Shown: positions 29,580-38,460, numbered from the stretch's first letter. The stretch is 64,000 nucleotides of DNA from Sceloporus undulatus (GCF_019175285.1 NC_056528.1:13197961-13261960), one strand, 5' to 3'. Notes: a model not told the origin generated them from the letters alone. Made by a program: numbers and translations.

Positions 29580-29716
29580 CTCTATGTCCTCCAGTTCGGT
29601 CGCCAGCAGCTCATTGGCCTTCCGCTTCTCGATGGACATTTCAGATTGGCGGGTCTGAGATGCCTGGCACTGGAGGATCTCCACCAGCGCCTGGCCGCTG
29701 ACCTGCTCCTTGACCG
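29580..29716 (-). CDS. Open coiled-coil exon of the KIFC1-like array
   Basis: The minus strand has acceptor CATTTCCCACCAG, 45 open codons and donor GAG|GTGAGG. The peptide runs VKEQVSGQALVEILQCQASQ, then TRQSEMSIEKRKANELL and ATELEDIE; heptad-like, charged, consistent with a kinesin stalk. Its first half (from GGCCAG to CATCTCAG) is nearly the same as the start of the motor exon 40475-40633, while the second half is unrelated. A decayed copy lies at 41935-42085. It could belong to a still functional copy across the gap at 29745. Confidence 0.55.
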
Positions 29717-29744
29717 CTGGTGGGAAATGGAAGGTAGTGATTAG

Positions 29745-29844
29745 NNNNNNNNNNNNNNNNNNNNNNNNNNNNNNNNNNNNNNNNNNNNNNNNNNNNNNNN
29801 NNNNNNNNNNNNNNNNNNNNNNNNNNNNNNNNNNNNNNNNNNNN
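29745..29844. other. Assembly gap (100 N) at the centre of an inverted repeat
   Basis: The array changes strand here: P-loop exon copies face away from one another on either side. Confidence 0.99.
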
Positions 29845-29997
29845 GCCTATGGCCAGACGGGCAGTGGCAAGACCTACACCATGGAGGGGCCATACAAGAT
29901 AGAGCCGGAGATGGTGGGCATGATCCCGCGGGCCGTGCGGCACATATTCCAGACCGCCCGGGAGATTCCTCCGGCCATAGAATTGAGGAGCCCCTAA
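29845..29997 (+). pseudogene. KIFC1-like P-loop exon copy, plus strand, cut by gap
   Basis: Reads [40 protein letters not shown], then [10 protein letters not shown] and a stop. The P-loop is intact and IPRAVRH fits the family better than the minus-strand copy at 29150. The exon start is lost in the gap. It lacks a visible splice donor after ARE. About 390 bp further on comes a stalk exon, the reverse of the natural order, as expected if tandem units were broken in the middle. Confidence 0.75.
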
Positions 29998-30408
29998 GAG
30001 GACTGGGGTGCAGGCAGCGGGCCTGGGCATCTCATTCTTCCTCTCACTGAGAGGTGGAGGGAACTGGGATGGGGTCTCAGGAAGGCCCCTCCTCAGCTCC
30101 CCAGACTGCTTCCTCTCCTCTGGGACCTAGTAGATCTAGGGGAAAGAGAGGGGGCCTCTTTGCTTTCCGTTCCTCAGAGAAAGAGGGCTGGGGCAAGCTA
30201 TGCAGGCAGGCCGGAGGAGCTTTGCCTCTTCTGCCTGGCCCTGAGGAGTCCTCTCCCTCTAGGCAGCCTCTGACCTTTGTCCCAGAGTGGCCGTTGGCTT
30301 TCCCCTTCTCTCCCCTTGGCTGGGGTACTCCAGCTTGGGCCTGAATGCCCCGGGACCTCCAGCTGGGGGCCCCTAACCAGCTCCGGGGTCTGCCTTCTCT
30401 CTTTGCAG

Positions 30409-30534
30409 CTGGATATTCTCCAGTTGGATGATAAGATAGAGGAGAAGAAGGCCCAATGCAAGGCCGCGGGGGAGAGCCTGCACCGTTTAGAAATGGAGCG
30501 TCGGCACCTTCACAACGCCTTGCAGAATCTCAAG
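30409..30534 (+). CDS. KIFC1-like last stalk exon, intact, plus strand
   Basis: Acceptor CTTCTCTCTTTGCAG, 42 open codons and donor AAG|GTGGAC. The peptide is LDILQLDDKIEEKKAQCKAA, GESLHRLEMERRHLHN, then ALQNLK, matching the end of the KIFC1 coiled coil (human: ERLHGLEMERRRLHNQLQELK). Next comes the GNIQV exon 110 bp downstream. It is near identical to the minus-strand copy 39730-39855, which argues for recent duplication. Confidence 0.75.
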
Positions 30535-30643
30535 GTGGACCTGGCGGAGGGGGTGGCAGTGGGGGGTCCTCTGAAGGGGCCCTTTGGTGAGTGTGGGGGG
30601 TTCCTCTCTCTCGCCTGAACCCCTGTCCCTTGTTCTCTCCCAT

Positions 30644-30772
30644 GGAAATATACAGGTATTCTGTAGGGTGAGGCCGCTGCTGCCCTGGGAGGAGGAGGCC
30701 CAGAAGGGGATGAGCAACCTCCAGTTCTCTCTGGAAGACAGGGAGAGCCTCGTCCTCTCCAAGGCAGAAGAG
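30644..30772 (+). pseudogene. KIFC1-like first motor exon, acceptor lost
   Basis: 43 open codons GNIQVFCRVRPLLPWEEEAQ, KGMSNLQFSLEDRESL, VLSKAEE, then donor GAG|GTAGGAAT. G-N-I-(R/Q)-V-(F/Y)-CRVRP is the beta-1 strand of kinesin-14 motors directly behind the neck. The base pair before GGAAATATA is AT (CCCATGG), whereas the minus-strand copy at 39489 has CCAAGGG, so the 3' splice site AG is missing here. Lengths (43 vs 44 codons) agree between copies. Confidence 0.75.
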
Positions 30773-30834
30773 GTAGGAATATGGTGGGGGTCCCAGTGTC
30801 CTCTGCCCCTTTTGTCAGAGGGTTAGAAGGAGCA

Positions 30835-30985
30835 GCAAAAGAATCCAGTGGCCCCTGGCTGGAGTGGGATGGGGAAGAGGCTCCATTCTCTGTCTCGAAG
30901 GCTCTCCAGGTTGGTTGGCTTCAGCCCCAAGAGCCCAGACTCCCTGGGGGCCCCTAAAGGACCCTAGAAAGTTCTGCAGGTGGGA
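30835..30985 (+). repeat. Intron piece of the KIFC1-like unit, inverted partner of 29340-29480
   Basis: GGCCCCTGGCTGGAGTGGGA to CCCTAGAAAGTTCTGC is the reverse complement of 29340-29480 and 39285-39420. In the minus-strand copies the P-loop exon starts at this point; in this copy the exon is gone. Confidence 0.85.
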
Positions 30986-31454
30986 AATTGCAGTTTGGCC
31001 CTCTCATGAGAAGGAGATAAGACGCCAATACTCAGCAAAGAGGAGGAAGAGGAGGAGGAGAGGAAGGTGGTGGATAGATTCAGGCAGAGAGACCATGGAT
31101 GGGCCTGGTTCTGTAAGAGCTGAGGAGCGTGGTCTCTCATTCATCAAGGCATCATTCCAGGCATTCAGCAACAAGGAAGTTGATGTGTTCCTGGGCACCA
31201 ACCTTTTGAGAGTAAACCTGGTTTTCTGGGCAGAAACATCAGAAAGAGCAGGGGGAATGTCCTCTACTGTCGCAAGAATGAAGAGCAGTTCAACATGTTT
31301 CTGTAGATTCTTAAAGCCAAAACGTAACAATAGGCTCATGCAAAATGAGATCACTTTTGGAGAAAGTTTTCAGGTAAGCCTAGGCCCAAGAGACCCCCTG
31401 AAAGCTTTCTCCAAAACGCATCCAGGCACAATTGTTTTCTTTCACCAACCTCCA
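30986..31454. other. Unannotated part of a 279-codon open frame
   Basis: The plus strand stays open from 30864 to 31703 but the frame joins a kinesin intron remnant, GAGGAGGAAG-rich sequence and a MITE, so it is not one gene. The minus strand is also open at 31004-31354. No domain recognised in either. Confidence 0.4.
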
Positions 31455-31464
31455 CTTTTTAAAT

Positions 31465-31835
31465 TGCAATGGGGGCCCTTGGTGTGTCCACTGGGGTTTG
31501 GTTCCATGGATACCAAAATCCATGGATGCTTAAGTCCCTTTATGTACAATAGATTGTTGTTGTTATACTTGCAGTGGGCATATGCGCTGGGGTTTGGCTC
31601 CAGGAATCCCTCCGTGGATACCGAGATCCATGGATGCTCACATCCTATTGCGGACAATGGGACGTTGTATACAAGGGACATCAAAATCATGCCCCATATA
31701 TAAAATGGCAAAATCTAGGTTAGCCTTCTGTATATGTTGTAAGAAAACATTTTCAAGCTATGGATGGTTGGATCCATGGATGCCAAATCTGTAGATACAG
31801 ATGTCCACTTTGGTGCCCGAGCTTATAGACCTGTC
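31465..31835. mobile_element. Two adjacent Tigger-like MITEs
   Basis: 31465-31560 and 31570-31835 each have the GGGGTTTGG(T/C)TCCA block and a TGGATACC(A/G)A(A/G)ATCCATGG block; the second continues to ATATAAAATGGCAAAATC and GGATGGTTGGATCCATGGAT. Same family as 28143 and 62938. Confidence 0.7.
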
Positions 31836-31864
31836 TTTGTTTACTGTATCGGAAGTATCTGGGG

Positions 31865-31964
31865 NNNNNNNNNNNNNNNNNNNNNNNNNNNNNNNNNNNN
31901 NNNNNNNNNNNNNNNNNNNNNNNNNNNNNNNNNNNNNNNNNNNNNNNNNNNNNNNNNNNNNNNN
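31865..31964. other. Assembly gap (100 N)
   Basis: Gap of unknown size between MITE and LINE-tail sequence. Confidence 0.99.
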
Positions 31965-32022
31965 CTGTACATACAATCTTTTAATTGGACGGTTCCCTGC
32001 CCTCAGGCTTACAATCTAAAAA
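31965..32022 (-). mobile_element. LINE 3' tail fragment
   Basis: Minus strand reads TTGTAAGCCTGAGGGCAGGG, AACCGTCCAATTAAAAGATT, the same 3' untranslated block as in 15405-15480. Confidence 0.75.
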
Positions 32023-32078
<56 letters not shown>

Positions 32079-32273
32079 CTCTCATCCCAATCCCAAGGGA
32101 AAGGTAGGTACATTGCCATGGGTGGGTGATCCAGTATTCCTGATTGGCAATGTACCAACCGCATGATTTCACTGAGTGGATCCTTGGCAATTGCCATCCA
32201 GGGAAATTTCCTCGTAACAGGGAATTCCTGCAAATAATATATATATATGCCTGTATGTGTGTGTGTATGTGTG

Positions 32274-32315
<42 letters not shown>

Positions 32316-32480
32316 TACACAAAGATGTGTGTGCAAGCATATACATGCACCATTACACTTTTGGCTGCTCCACAGTACATACATATATATATATATATAT
32401 ATACACATATATATAAAACTCTCATACAGACAAATGTGTGTTTACACATAGAAAAGGCATCACACTTTTGGCTATTCAAC

Positions 32481-32537
<57 letters not shown>

Positions 32538-32557
32538 ATATGTATTTATGTGTGTGC

Positions 32558-32588
<31 letters not shown>

Positions 32589-32590
32589 GA
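32023..32590. repeat. Cluster of (CA)n and (TA)n microsatellites
   Basis: (CA)n at about 32023-32070, mixed TG/TA/CA at 32240-32320, (TA)n at 32380-32415 and 32483-32530, and CA at 32570-32583. A related block (CACTTTTGGCT(G/A)) repeats at 32355 and 32463, showing that a roughly 110-bp segment was duplicated along with the microsatellite. Confidence 0.9.
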
Positions 32591-32659
32591 GCATACCCCT
32601 TTCGTAAGTGGCTAAAGGCAGCAATTCTCGCGATATTCCGTGCTGAACAGTGACCTCAT

Positions 32660-32995
32660 TCTTCACCCCCGGAAGTTAAAAATGTTGCGCCCCGTTCAGA
32701 GCCCCACAGTGCATGCGCAAAGCTGCCGATGCGCATTGGCGAACACACATTGTATTGGTCTGGTGTGGTCATCCAATTTGCACTGGCCTCGCTTTGCGTG
32801 AATACGCATTGGCCGATGCGCAAGACCTTGATGCAGAAGGCCGCCCAGGTGTGGATGAATGTTGTGATATGATGCGAATACGAATCAGCAAAGCGTATTC
32901 AGAGAGCGCAAGTGTGAATGAATGATGCGTTATAACGCGAATATGCATCGGCCAATGCGAACGCACGCTCAAAAAGTCCCCGTGTGGTAAGGTCC
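32660..32995. repeat. CpG-bearing repeat with GATGCGCATTGGC-type words
   Basis: Words such as GATGCGCATTGGC, ATACGCATTGGCCGATGCGC, GATGCGAATACGAATC, GCGAATATGCATCGGCCAAT recur in both orientations within 300 bp. TGCGCA and GCGAAT are unusually frequent for this window. Possibly a foldback non-autonomous transposon; family unknown. Confidence 0.5.
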
Positions 32996-33004
32996 TAGGA
33001 AAGT

Positions 33005-33230
33005 TTGCATGCCTAGGTCGGGAACCCAGTTCTAGGTCTCTCAATGCTCACTCCGGTGCTCTAGCCACTACACAACCCAGCTAGGGCTATCCACCTTCTT
33101 ATTTATCTGTACAACAGCCATGCAAGGTAGGTTGGACCCGTCTGCCTCCTCTCCAAGCTTTCATTCCTGAAGAAGGGGATCCAAACCATGCTAGAGCATG
33201 GGAGGGGATTCGAACCCAGCTCTTCCCCCA
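33005..33230 (-). mobile_element. SINE-like pieces, minus strand
   Basis: 33010-33085 contains the complement of a tRNA-like head (TGTGTAGTGGCTAGAGCACC). 33105-33215 has TTATTTATCTGTACAACAGC, CATGCAAGGTAGGTTGGA and GGATTCGAACCC, the signature of another amniote SINE-like repeat also present at 35800-36010. Confidence 0.6.
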
Positions 33231-33344
33231 CGCCTGGAGTCTGGCGTTTCTTGCCATTCTTACACATTCATTTTAGGAATGTTTCAGTTGCATCTACTTT
33301 CCTTTTCTTCTTTTTTTCCTTCCTTCCTTTTCCTGCTGGAACAG

Positions 33345-33456
33345 TTTACATCTGAAGCAGAACCTGGAGGACTCAGAGTGTCAACTGCAGGTAGAGAGAG
33401 AGGCTGGCAGTGCCAACCTTGCCAAGCTGAACAAGGCCCTCCAGATGCGGATGAAG
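33345..33456 (+). CDS. Coiled-coil exon, probably from a kinesin-14 stalk
   Basis: A very strong acceptor (TTTTTTTCCTTCCTTCC...AACAG) leads into 37 codons, LHLKQNLEDSECQLQVEREA, GSANLAKLNKALQMRMK, ending at donor AAG|GTGAGC. Leucines at a/d spacing and many charged residues indicate a coiled coil. It lies on the plus strand inside the KIFC1-like array, 2.6 kb after the plus-strand motor exon. Stalk sequences diverge fast, so assignment to KIFC1 rests on context and on the next exon at 35157. Another coiled-coil gene is possible. Confidence 0.5.
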
Positions 33457-34343
33457 GTGAGCCAGGAAGGGCTGGGTCTGGGTTGGTTTGGGGCCTCAGG
33501 GCCCGGTGGATCTGGGACGCTGCTGCGTCACCCGGGACCTGTGCCATGGTTTTGTGCCACGGAGGAAGAACTGGCCTCCTGCTTTTTCAGTCACAGCTTC
33601 TTTGCCCCCGGATAAGAGCCTCCTTTTTGCAGCCATCCGTGGGGTCATTGGGAAAGCTCCAGCTTTTGCACTGTAGTGCCCAGCATCCCCCAGCTGGCAT
33701 GGCCAGGCTCTGTGAGTGGCAGGGTCAGGCTCTGTGAGTGGCAGGGTTGACATTGCCCTGTCTTTATCAACATTTGGCAATACTTCCAGGACTTAAATAT
33801 CCATACCTTTGTTAATAATTTGTAGTAGTCCTAGGATTTAAATAACCATGCATTCATTAATATTTGGGAAGAGTTTAAATAGCCACACATTTATTTAAGT
33901 AGTAAATGTACCAAGCGTGGGCACATAGGTGCGTGTGTGTGCTTCCCCTTTCTAGTCTTTAATTCCAAGACAGGGATAGCAGGGTTGTTGGACTGCAGCT
34001 CCCATCAGCCCCCAACCAGCTTGGTCAGTGTCAAGGGACACAATTATTTGGGGGGGGAGGTCATACCTTTCTCCCCCCAGGTTTAACCTGTCTGTTGGTT
34101 GCAAGGGATTTCTTTTGCACTCGCAGGGTGACTGTAGTGCTTGCAGAGGAAGAGATGGGATTTGCAATTATACTATTATGCATATTATATATATTATATA
34201 TTATACCAGGGACTAGCAACCTGGTGAGGCTTTGGCTTTTCCTCCGTCTCCTCGCTGACAAGGGCCTGCATGCTTTTGAAGGGGACTCCAAATCCTGATT
34301 AATGAAAAAGCCACCATTAATCCCCCCTCTCTTTCTGCCCCAG

Positions 34344-34445
34344 ATTTCTCTTAAAGAACGACAAGGATCTGCAGAAACTGATGCGGCAGCAGGAGGAGGG
34401 GCGGCTTCGGACGTTGGGTGACCAGAGCCAGAGGTTGGGGTAGGT
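34344..34445 (+). CDS. Coiled-coil exon candidate
   Basis: After acceptor CTTTCTGCCCCAG the frame reads FLLKNDKDLQKLMRQQEE, GRLRTLGDQSQRLG, then stop. The coiled-coil frame does not follow in phase from the 33456 donor unless a nearby alternative acceptor (CTCTTAAAG) is used. The donor (GGG|GTAGGT at about 34438) is suboptimal. May be a damaged copy. Confidence 0.4.
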
Positions 34446-34592
34446 CTCCGTGGGGTGCCCAGGCCCTCCGTGCCAAAGGGGCACCCTCCCTGTGTGTCCG
34501 GGGAGGTCATTTATTTCTAGGTGATTTTATGCTCACCTTCCCTTTTGCTTCTGCCTCCCCCCAAAAACCTGAGTTCATCCCAGCTGAACTCA

Positions 34593-34640
34593 AACCGATA
34601 CATTTGGGTTTTGCTTTTGTTGGAGTTTTTAAAATCAGAA
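34593..34640 (+). repeat. Dispersed direct repeat, copy 1
   Basis: A 45-bp block beginning AACCGATACATTTGGGTTTT and ending GTTTTTAAAATCA is repeated without visible change at 36602-36649, 2 kb downstream. Flanks are not similar. Confidence 0.85.
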
Positions 34641-34904
34641 TTTGGAATTATAGGGTTGGGGGGGAGATAATAGGGCATAGACGTTAATGACATAAATGAG
34701 CAACAACTTGTTTCTTTGATCTTCATATTCAAGGCCGACAAATCCAGAGAAACTTACTTTTACTTTTACTTACTTTTTGACACTAAAAGTAACTAAATGC
34801 AAAGGGTAGGAAGTCATTTACTGCTGTTGGCATTTTTAGAAATGTGGTTCTTGGTTTATTGGTTTGTTTTTTCTTCCTCTTGTTTGTTGTTAACGATATA
34901 TTAC

Positions 34905-34937
<33 letters not shown>

Positions 34938-34938
34938 G
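34905..34938. repeat. (ATT)n microsatellite with LINE tail
   Basis: About 11 ATT units followed by GCTTTATTTATATAGCACTG, a LINE 3' end in minus orientation. Confidence 0.85.
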
Positions 34939-35039
34939 CTTTATTTATATAGCACTGTATATAGTTTATATTTCGTGTTATGCCTTAGTTGGATTTGCTG
35001 CGGTTGTCATTTGAGTGTGTAATCGAATAGATTTTCATT

Positions 35040-35110
35040 TCCAGGGCAAGATTTCCTTATACTTGACTGGAAAAGGGGCTGGAATAGATGACCTTGGGAT
35101 CCCCTTACAG
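35040..35110 (+). mobile_element. CR1-type 3' end
   Basis: GGGGCTGGAATAGATGACCT then TGGGATCCCCTTACAG is the CR1 terminal block. It ends 46 bp before the exon at 35157. Confidence 0.55.
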
Positions 35111-35156
35111 GTCTGACCCCTTTCCTCTCTTTTTCCTTCCTCCTCCAAAATCCCAG

Positions 35157-35260
35157 CTGTTGAAAGAGGAGGTCACCCAGCTAAAATGCGCCCTCCAAAA
35201 GTCAGAGACGGAGGTGGCCACTCTTTGGGAAGAACTGCGGGCGACAAAACCGTCGGAGGA
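35157..35260 (+). CDS. Coiled-coil exon resembling the KIFC1 stalk
   Basis: Acceptor CCTCCTCCAAAATCCCAG, then LLKEEVTQLKCALQKSETEV, ATLWEELRATKPSEED. The spacing A-L-x-x-S-x-x-E-V-A-x-L-x-x-E is shared with the human KIFC1 stalk (ALSSSQAEVASLRQE), which supports a kinesin-14 origin. The 3' boundary is not clear because no good GT follows before retroelement-like sequence begins at about 35430. Confidence 0.5.
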
Positions 35261-35429
35261 AGATGGGACTCGAGGGAAAATCTGGCTGCGGCCAGGCTGT
35301 CGTGGCCAGCACACAGTGTCCACTGTCACATGACGACACAGAACCCCAATGGGAAATGCTGCCAGCCCAGACTCTACCCGTGGCCATGCCTCCTCTCCGC
35401 CTGAAGAACCATCTAGTCTTCCCTCGGTG

Positions 35430-35790
35430 GAGGACCAGCCACTGCCGATAACGAAGGATCTGTTCCAGAGAGAACAACGATCAGACCCAACATTACAGTT
35501 GGCCTGGTCATTGGCGAGGGGTGAGGCATATGCCACTTGGCCAAACAAGTGCGCCAAGTTCGTGGTGACAGATGGCCTGCCCTACCGTGAATTTTGGCCA
35601 AAGAACTTTAAGGGAGATTGGTCACCACAAGAGCAACTCCTGGTCCCAACTACGTACAGGGCCAAGTTCCTCAGCCTGGCACATGGCCACCCCAGGCGCC
35701 ATACAGGAGTCACGCGGACTAAGGACAGACTTAAGAAGGCTTCCTTTTGGGTTTCCAAGACTCACCAGGAAGGGAACAGCCAGCCAAAAA
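35430..35790 (+). mobile_element. Ty3/gypsy-like LTR retrotransposon pol remnant
   Basis: Protein-level resemblance to the region from the end of RNase H to the integrase zinc-binding domain of gypsy-like pol (an H-x-HTGVT-x-TKDRL...W block). About 120 residues remain, without LTRs, gag or the catalytic core. It is a broken fossil inserted beside the coiled-coil exon, and could also be a fragment of a related retrovirus-like element. Confidence 0.6.
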
Positions 35791-35799
35791 CCTGCTACA

Positions 35800-36010
35800 C
35801 TAATCCTACGTGGTGCACTTTGCTCAGTGTTTATATCCTACCTTCCCTCTCATAAGCTCCTTATGCAAGAGGCTCGCCCACAACAACCCTGTGAGGCAGG
35901 ACAGGCAGAAAGAAAGGGGGAAGACTGCCATCAAGATCACGCAGAGAGTTCCACAGCTGAGTGGGGCAGGATTTGAACCTGGGTCTTGCAAGCTTTATGC
36001 CCCCTGACCT
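35800..36010 (-). mobile_element. SINE-like repeat with tRNA-type end
   Basis: TTTATATCCTACCTTCCCTC, CACAACAACCCTGTGAGGCA and GGATTTGAACCTGGGTCT are blocks of a widespread amniote repeat of the kind also seen at 33105. Confidence 0.65.
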
Positions 36011-36032
36011 CCCGTTTTGTCCACCCACCTAC

Positions 36033-36152
36033 CATGTATCTGTTTGCTTCATGCAACAGAGGAAGGAGATGCTTCTGGGACTCCAGGCTTTGCTCCAGAT
36101 GCTCAGTTGGGGCCCCAGCATGATTCTGGACCGAATCCAGCACCGGTTCTGC
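36033..36152 (-). CDS. Well-formed exon of an unidentified minus-strand gene
   Basis: The minus strand has acceptor CTGTCTTACTTTTTGCAG, exactly 40 open codons and donor ATG|GTAGGT. Peptide: AEPVLDSVQNHAGAPTEHLE, QSLESQKHLLPLLHEANRYM. Charged with leucines, helical. The opposite strand is also partly open but lacks splice sites. Together with the frames at 36273 and 37150 it suggests a minus-strand coiled-coil gene or pseudogene within the array; I do not recognise it. Confidence 0.45.
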
Positions 36153-36272
36153 CTGCAAAAAGTAAGACAGAGAAAGCAACAGAAGGGATACCATCAAGTC
36201 CTCTGCTTTCTGAGGATGATGGGACTTGTTGCCCAACCCAAACAGGAGGGAACTAGGGGGATTTAATTCAGC

Positions 36273-36400
36273 CTGTCCTCTCGCCGCTTCCTTGGTCCTT
36301 AGGGCTTTCTCCATTTCCTCCTGCATTCTGGCTTGCTTGTGGCTATTTTGCTGGAGTTTGTCTTGGCAGAGAGAGAGGAGCCCAGCCAGTTCCTGGACCT
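36273..36400 (-). CDS. Coiled-coil reading frame, minus strand
   Basis: The frame reads DKVQELAGLLSLCQDKLQQN, SHKQARMQEEMEKALRTKEA, ARGQ. Strong heptad-like pattern. An acceptor GTCCAG|GAACTG is possible; no good donor is visible at the other end. Same strand as the exon at 36033. Confidence 0.35.
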
Positions 36401-36436
36401 TATCACACATGGGGAGGGTTGCAGCTTAGATCGACA

Positions 36437-36550
36437 GTCACTCCTGTTCTAGCACTGCAAAGCGTGATGTTTTTCCACACCAGATCCAGAGTCACTCCTC
36501 TCTAGCAATGCGGATTGAGGTTAAAATGTCATGTTTTTCCACACCTGGTT
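36437..36550 (+). repeat. Short tandem duplication
   Basis: CACTCCT(G/C)T(T)CTAGCA(C/A)TGC and ATGTTTTTCCACACC occur twice about 60 bp apart. Confidence 0.7.
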
Positions 36551-36601
36551 GCCTTTCTGTTGTCCTCCCGAAGTGAAGGAGAAGAGAAGTCAGTTTGATT
36601 C

Positions 36602-36649
36602 CAACCGATACATTTGGGTTTTGCTTTTGTTGGAGTTTTTAAAATCACA
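36602..36649 (+). repeat. Dispersed direct repeat, copy 2
   Basis: Partner of 34593-34640; indicates that parts of the 34.5 and 36.6 kb regions share a duplication history. Confidence 0.85.
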
Positions 36650-36794
36650 TGATGTGGACTCAAGCAAAGGGGAGTGAGTGCACATTGTATTACCACACCA
36701 GAGCATACTTTGAGGGGCCAACGATTCGAATTGGCACCCTTGCACATGCTCATTAGGGCTCTGCCCTCCTTCCCTGCCTTCTTTTTAGCTGTCA

Positions 36795-37145
36795 TCCTTC
36801 ATCGGGGTCTAGGAGAAGGCAGGGGATGTTGGGATAGGTCGCTGGGGGTCCCTGGAGCCAGGATCAGGATGCAGGAGAAGGCAGGGGATGATGGGTTAGG
36901 TGGCAGAGGGGGTGAAATTGGGATGTAGGAGCAGTAAGGGGATGATGGGTTAGGTGGCACAGGGGGTGAGATGGGGATGCAGGAGCAGTCAGGATGGTGG
37001 AGTAGGTGTCAGGGTGAAGGAGTGGAGCAGATCGGGGTCTAGAAGGATGCAGGGGATGATGTGATTGGTGTCAGTGTGAAAGAGTGGAGGAGATCGGGGC
37101 CTAGGAGAAGGCAGGATGATCTGATTGGTGGAAGGAGGGGAGTAG
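36795..37145 (+). repeat. G-rich minisatellite, units about 55-65 bp
   Basis: Recurring blocks: GGGGTCTAGGAGAAGGCAGG, GGATGATG(G/T)G(T/A)T(T/A)(A)GG, GGCA(G/C)AGGGGGTGA and GTGTCAGGGTGAA. Six or so degenerate units abut the exon-like frame at 37150-37234. Confidence 0.75.
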
Positions 37146-37149
37146 ATGG

Positions 37150-37234
37150 GGGTCAGGTCCCTCTCCTGGCTCCGACGGAGGGCCTGGTGCTGGACCCTCA
37201 GCTCCACATAGAAATGGGGATAGAGCTGGTCCAT
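37150..37234 (-). CDS. Exon-like frame, minus strand
   Basis: Acceptor AACCTCTTTCCTCAG followed by MDQLYPHFYVELRVQHQALR, RSQERDL. No clear donor before the minisatellite. Possibly an upstream exon of the same unidentified gene as 36033. Confidence 0.35.
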
Positions 37235-37269
37235 CTGAGGAAAGAGGTTTCCCTTGTTTTTCCTTGATT

Positions 37270-37935
37270 TCATTTCGTTTTCCATGATTTCCAATTTGGA
37301 TTCCCATGCGCCACTGAAGTCTCCAATTAAGATCATATTATCATAGTGATATTCCAATATTTTAGTGCACAACTCAGTGCTTTATATTCTATATTCCTAA
37401 TATTTTCTTTTATCCTTCTGTTTGGGAGAAAGCCATTTTGGTCTAGGTTTATCCAGTTTGCTAAAAAAGATTTCATTCTCTCTGCTAATATTGCTGCAAA
37501 TAATTTATAATCTGAATTTAACAGTGAAATTGGTCTATAATGCTTTAATTCCCTTAAAACAGATGCCAGTATAGGTAGCTATATCAGATAGGTAGCGTGA
37601 TCTGGAGAATATCTGCCATTACCGAGTGTGTATTTTGCCAGTGTTTTTCTGCCATCTTTCACCTCCACCGCATAGGAATGTAATTTGCGTCAGGTTTTTG
37701 ACACTTCCCTTTTTTGTATATCAGATTGAGATTATTTGGGGACAAGTGCCAATGGCGGCAGAACATTTTAAAGCAGAGGCTTTCCTTGTAATTGTGACAT
37801 TGGGTGAATTTGTTACTGCCATACCAAGCTTTCTCCCGTGTTTTGCCAATTTCCCAAGCCCATTTCAACATGGTCGGCTTAATTGTCTCTTGTTCCAACA
37901 CTCTTTTGTTTAGTGATTTACAGTGTTTTGATCTA
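37270..37935 (-). mobile_element. Rearranged L1-like LINE fragment
   Basis: On the minus strand 37935-37620 encodes an L1 ORF2 C-terminal piece (MLKWAWEIGKTREKAWY, then CFKMFCRHWHLSPNNLNLIY), and 37600-37270 encodes the reverse-transcriptase piece (LKHYRPISLLNSDYK-like text and FLPNRR). The C-terminal part precedes the RT part, so two L1 pieces were joined at about 37560. The same junction recurs at about 44110. Confidence 0.8.
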
Positions 37936-38460
37936 TGTCCTGATTTATGATCAAATAATATGTCGTCAAGTTATGTTTTTTCTTTATTAACTCCTATACT
38001 TTTATTATCTATCTTATCCTAAGAAGTGCCATGCAAAGGGGGGTAGATACCCTGCTCCTGGGGTGCGCTTTCTTTCCCAGGTGAAGATTCGACCGCATTC
38101 TGACTCCGAATCCTCCGCCTCCGCCGCCTCTTTCTATCCTCTTCTCCTGCGCCTGCAATTACAACGGGCAACAGGGATGAACGGCCATATTTCTGAGGAG
38201 CAGGAGGACAAGCATGCTCTGTCAATGGTGCGCAGGTAGACTGACTTCTTACAATACATCCAATATAAGATAAATTCTTGACATCTATAACTCTTTTCTC
38301 TAGCATGGAACTTCCTAAGACTACTTCAATTCCTATCTTAACATGCCTTTAATTTCTTACTTACTCTTCTTCTTAATATTTACTTAATCTTTACAGTCCA
38401 TAGATTCAAAACCTTTATCCTTTCAATTTGTGCTTCCCTCTATCTCCACCTTTATTATAT
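37936..38460. other. AT-rich stretch, perhaps L1-derived
   Basis: The minus strand has a basic frame (RKRRRRRRIRSQ) near 38110-38150. The rest has runs of T and C as in a reversed L1 5' part. Not resolved. Confidence 0.3.

Noticed and set aside
30864-31703. 279-codon open frame, the longest in the window
   Set aside because: It runs through a kinesin intron remnant, purine-rich sequence and a Tigger-like MITE, with no domain, no splice context and an equally open opposite strand over part of it.
32144-32653. Overlapping frames rich in Tyr-Ile and Cys-Val
   Set aside because: Translations of (TA)n, (CA)n and (TG)n microsatellites.
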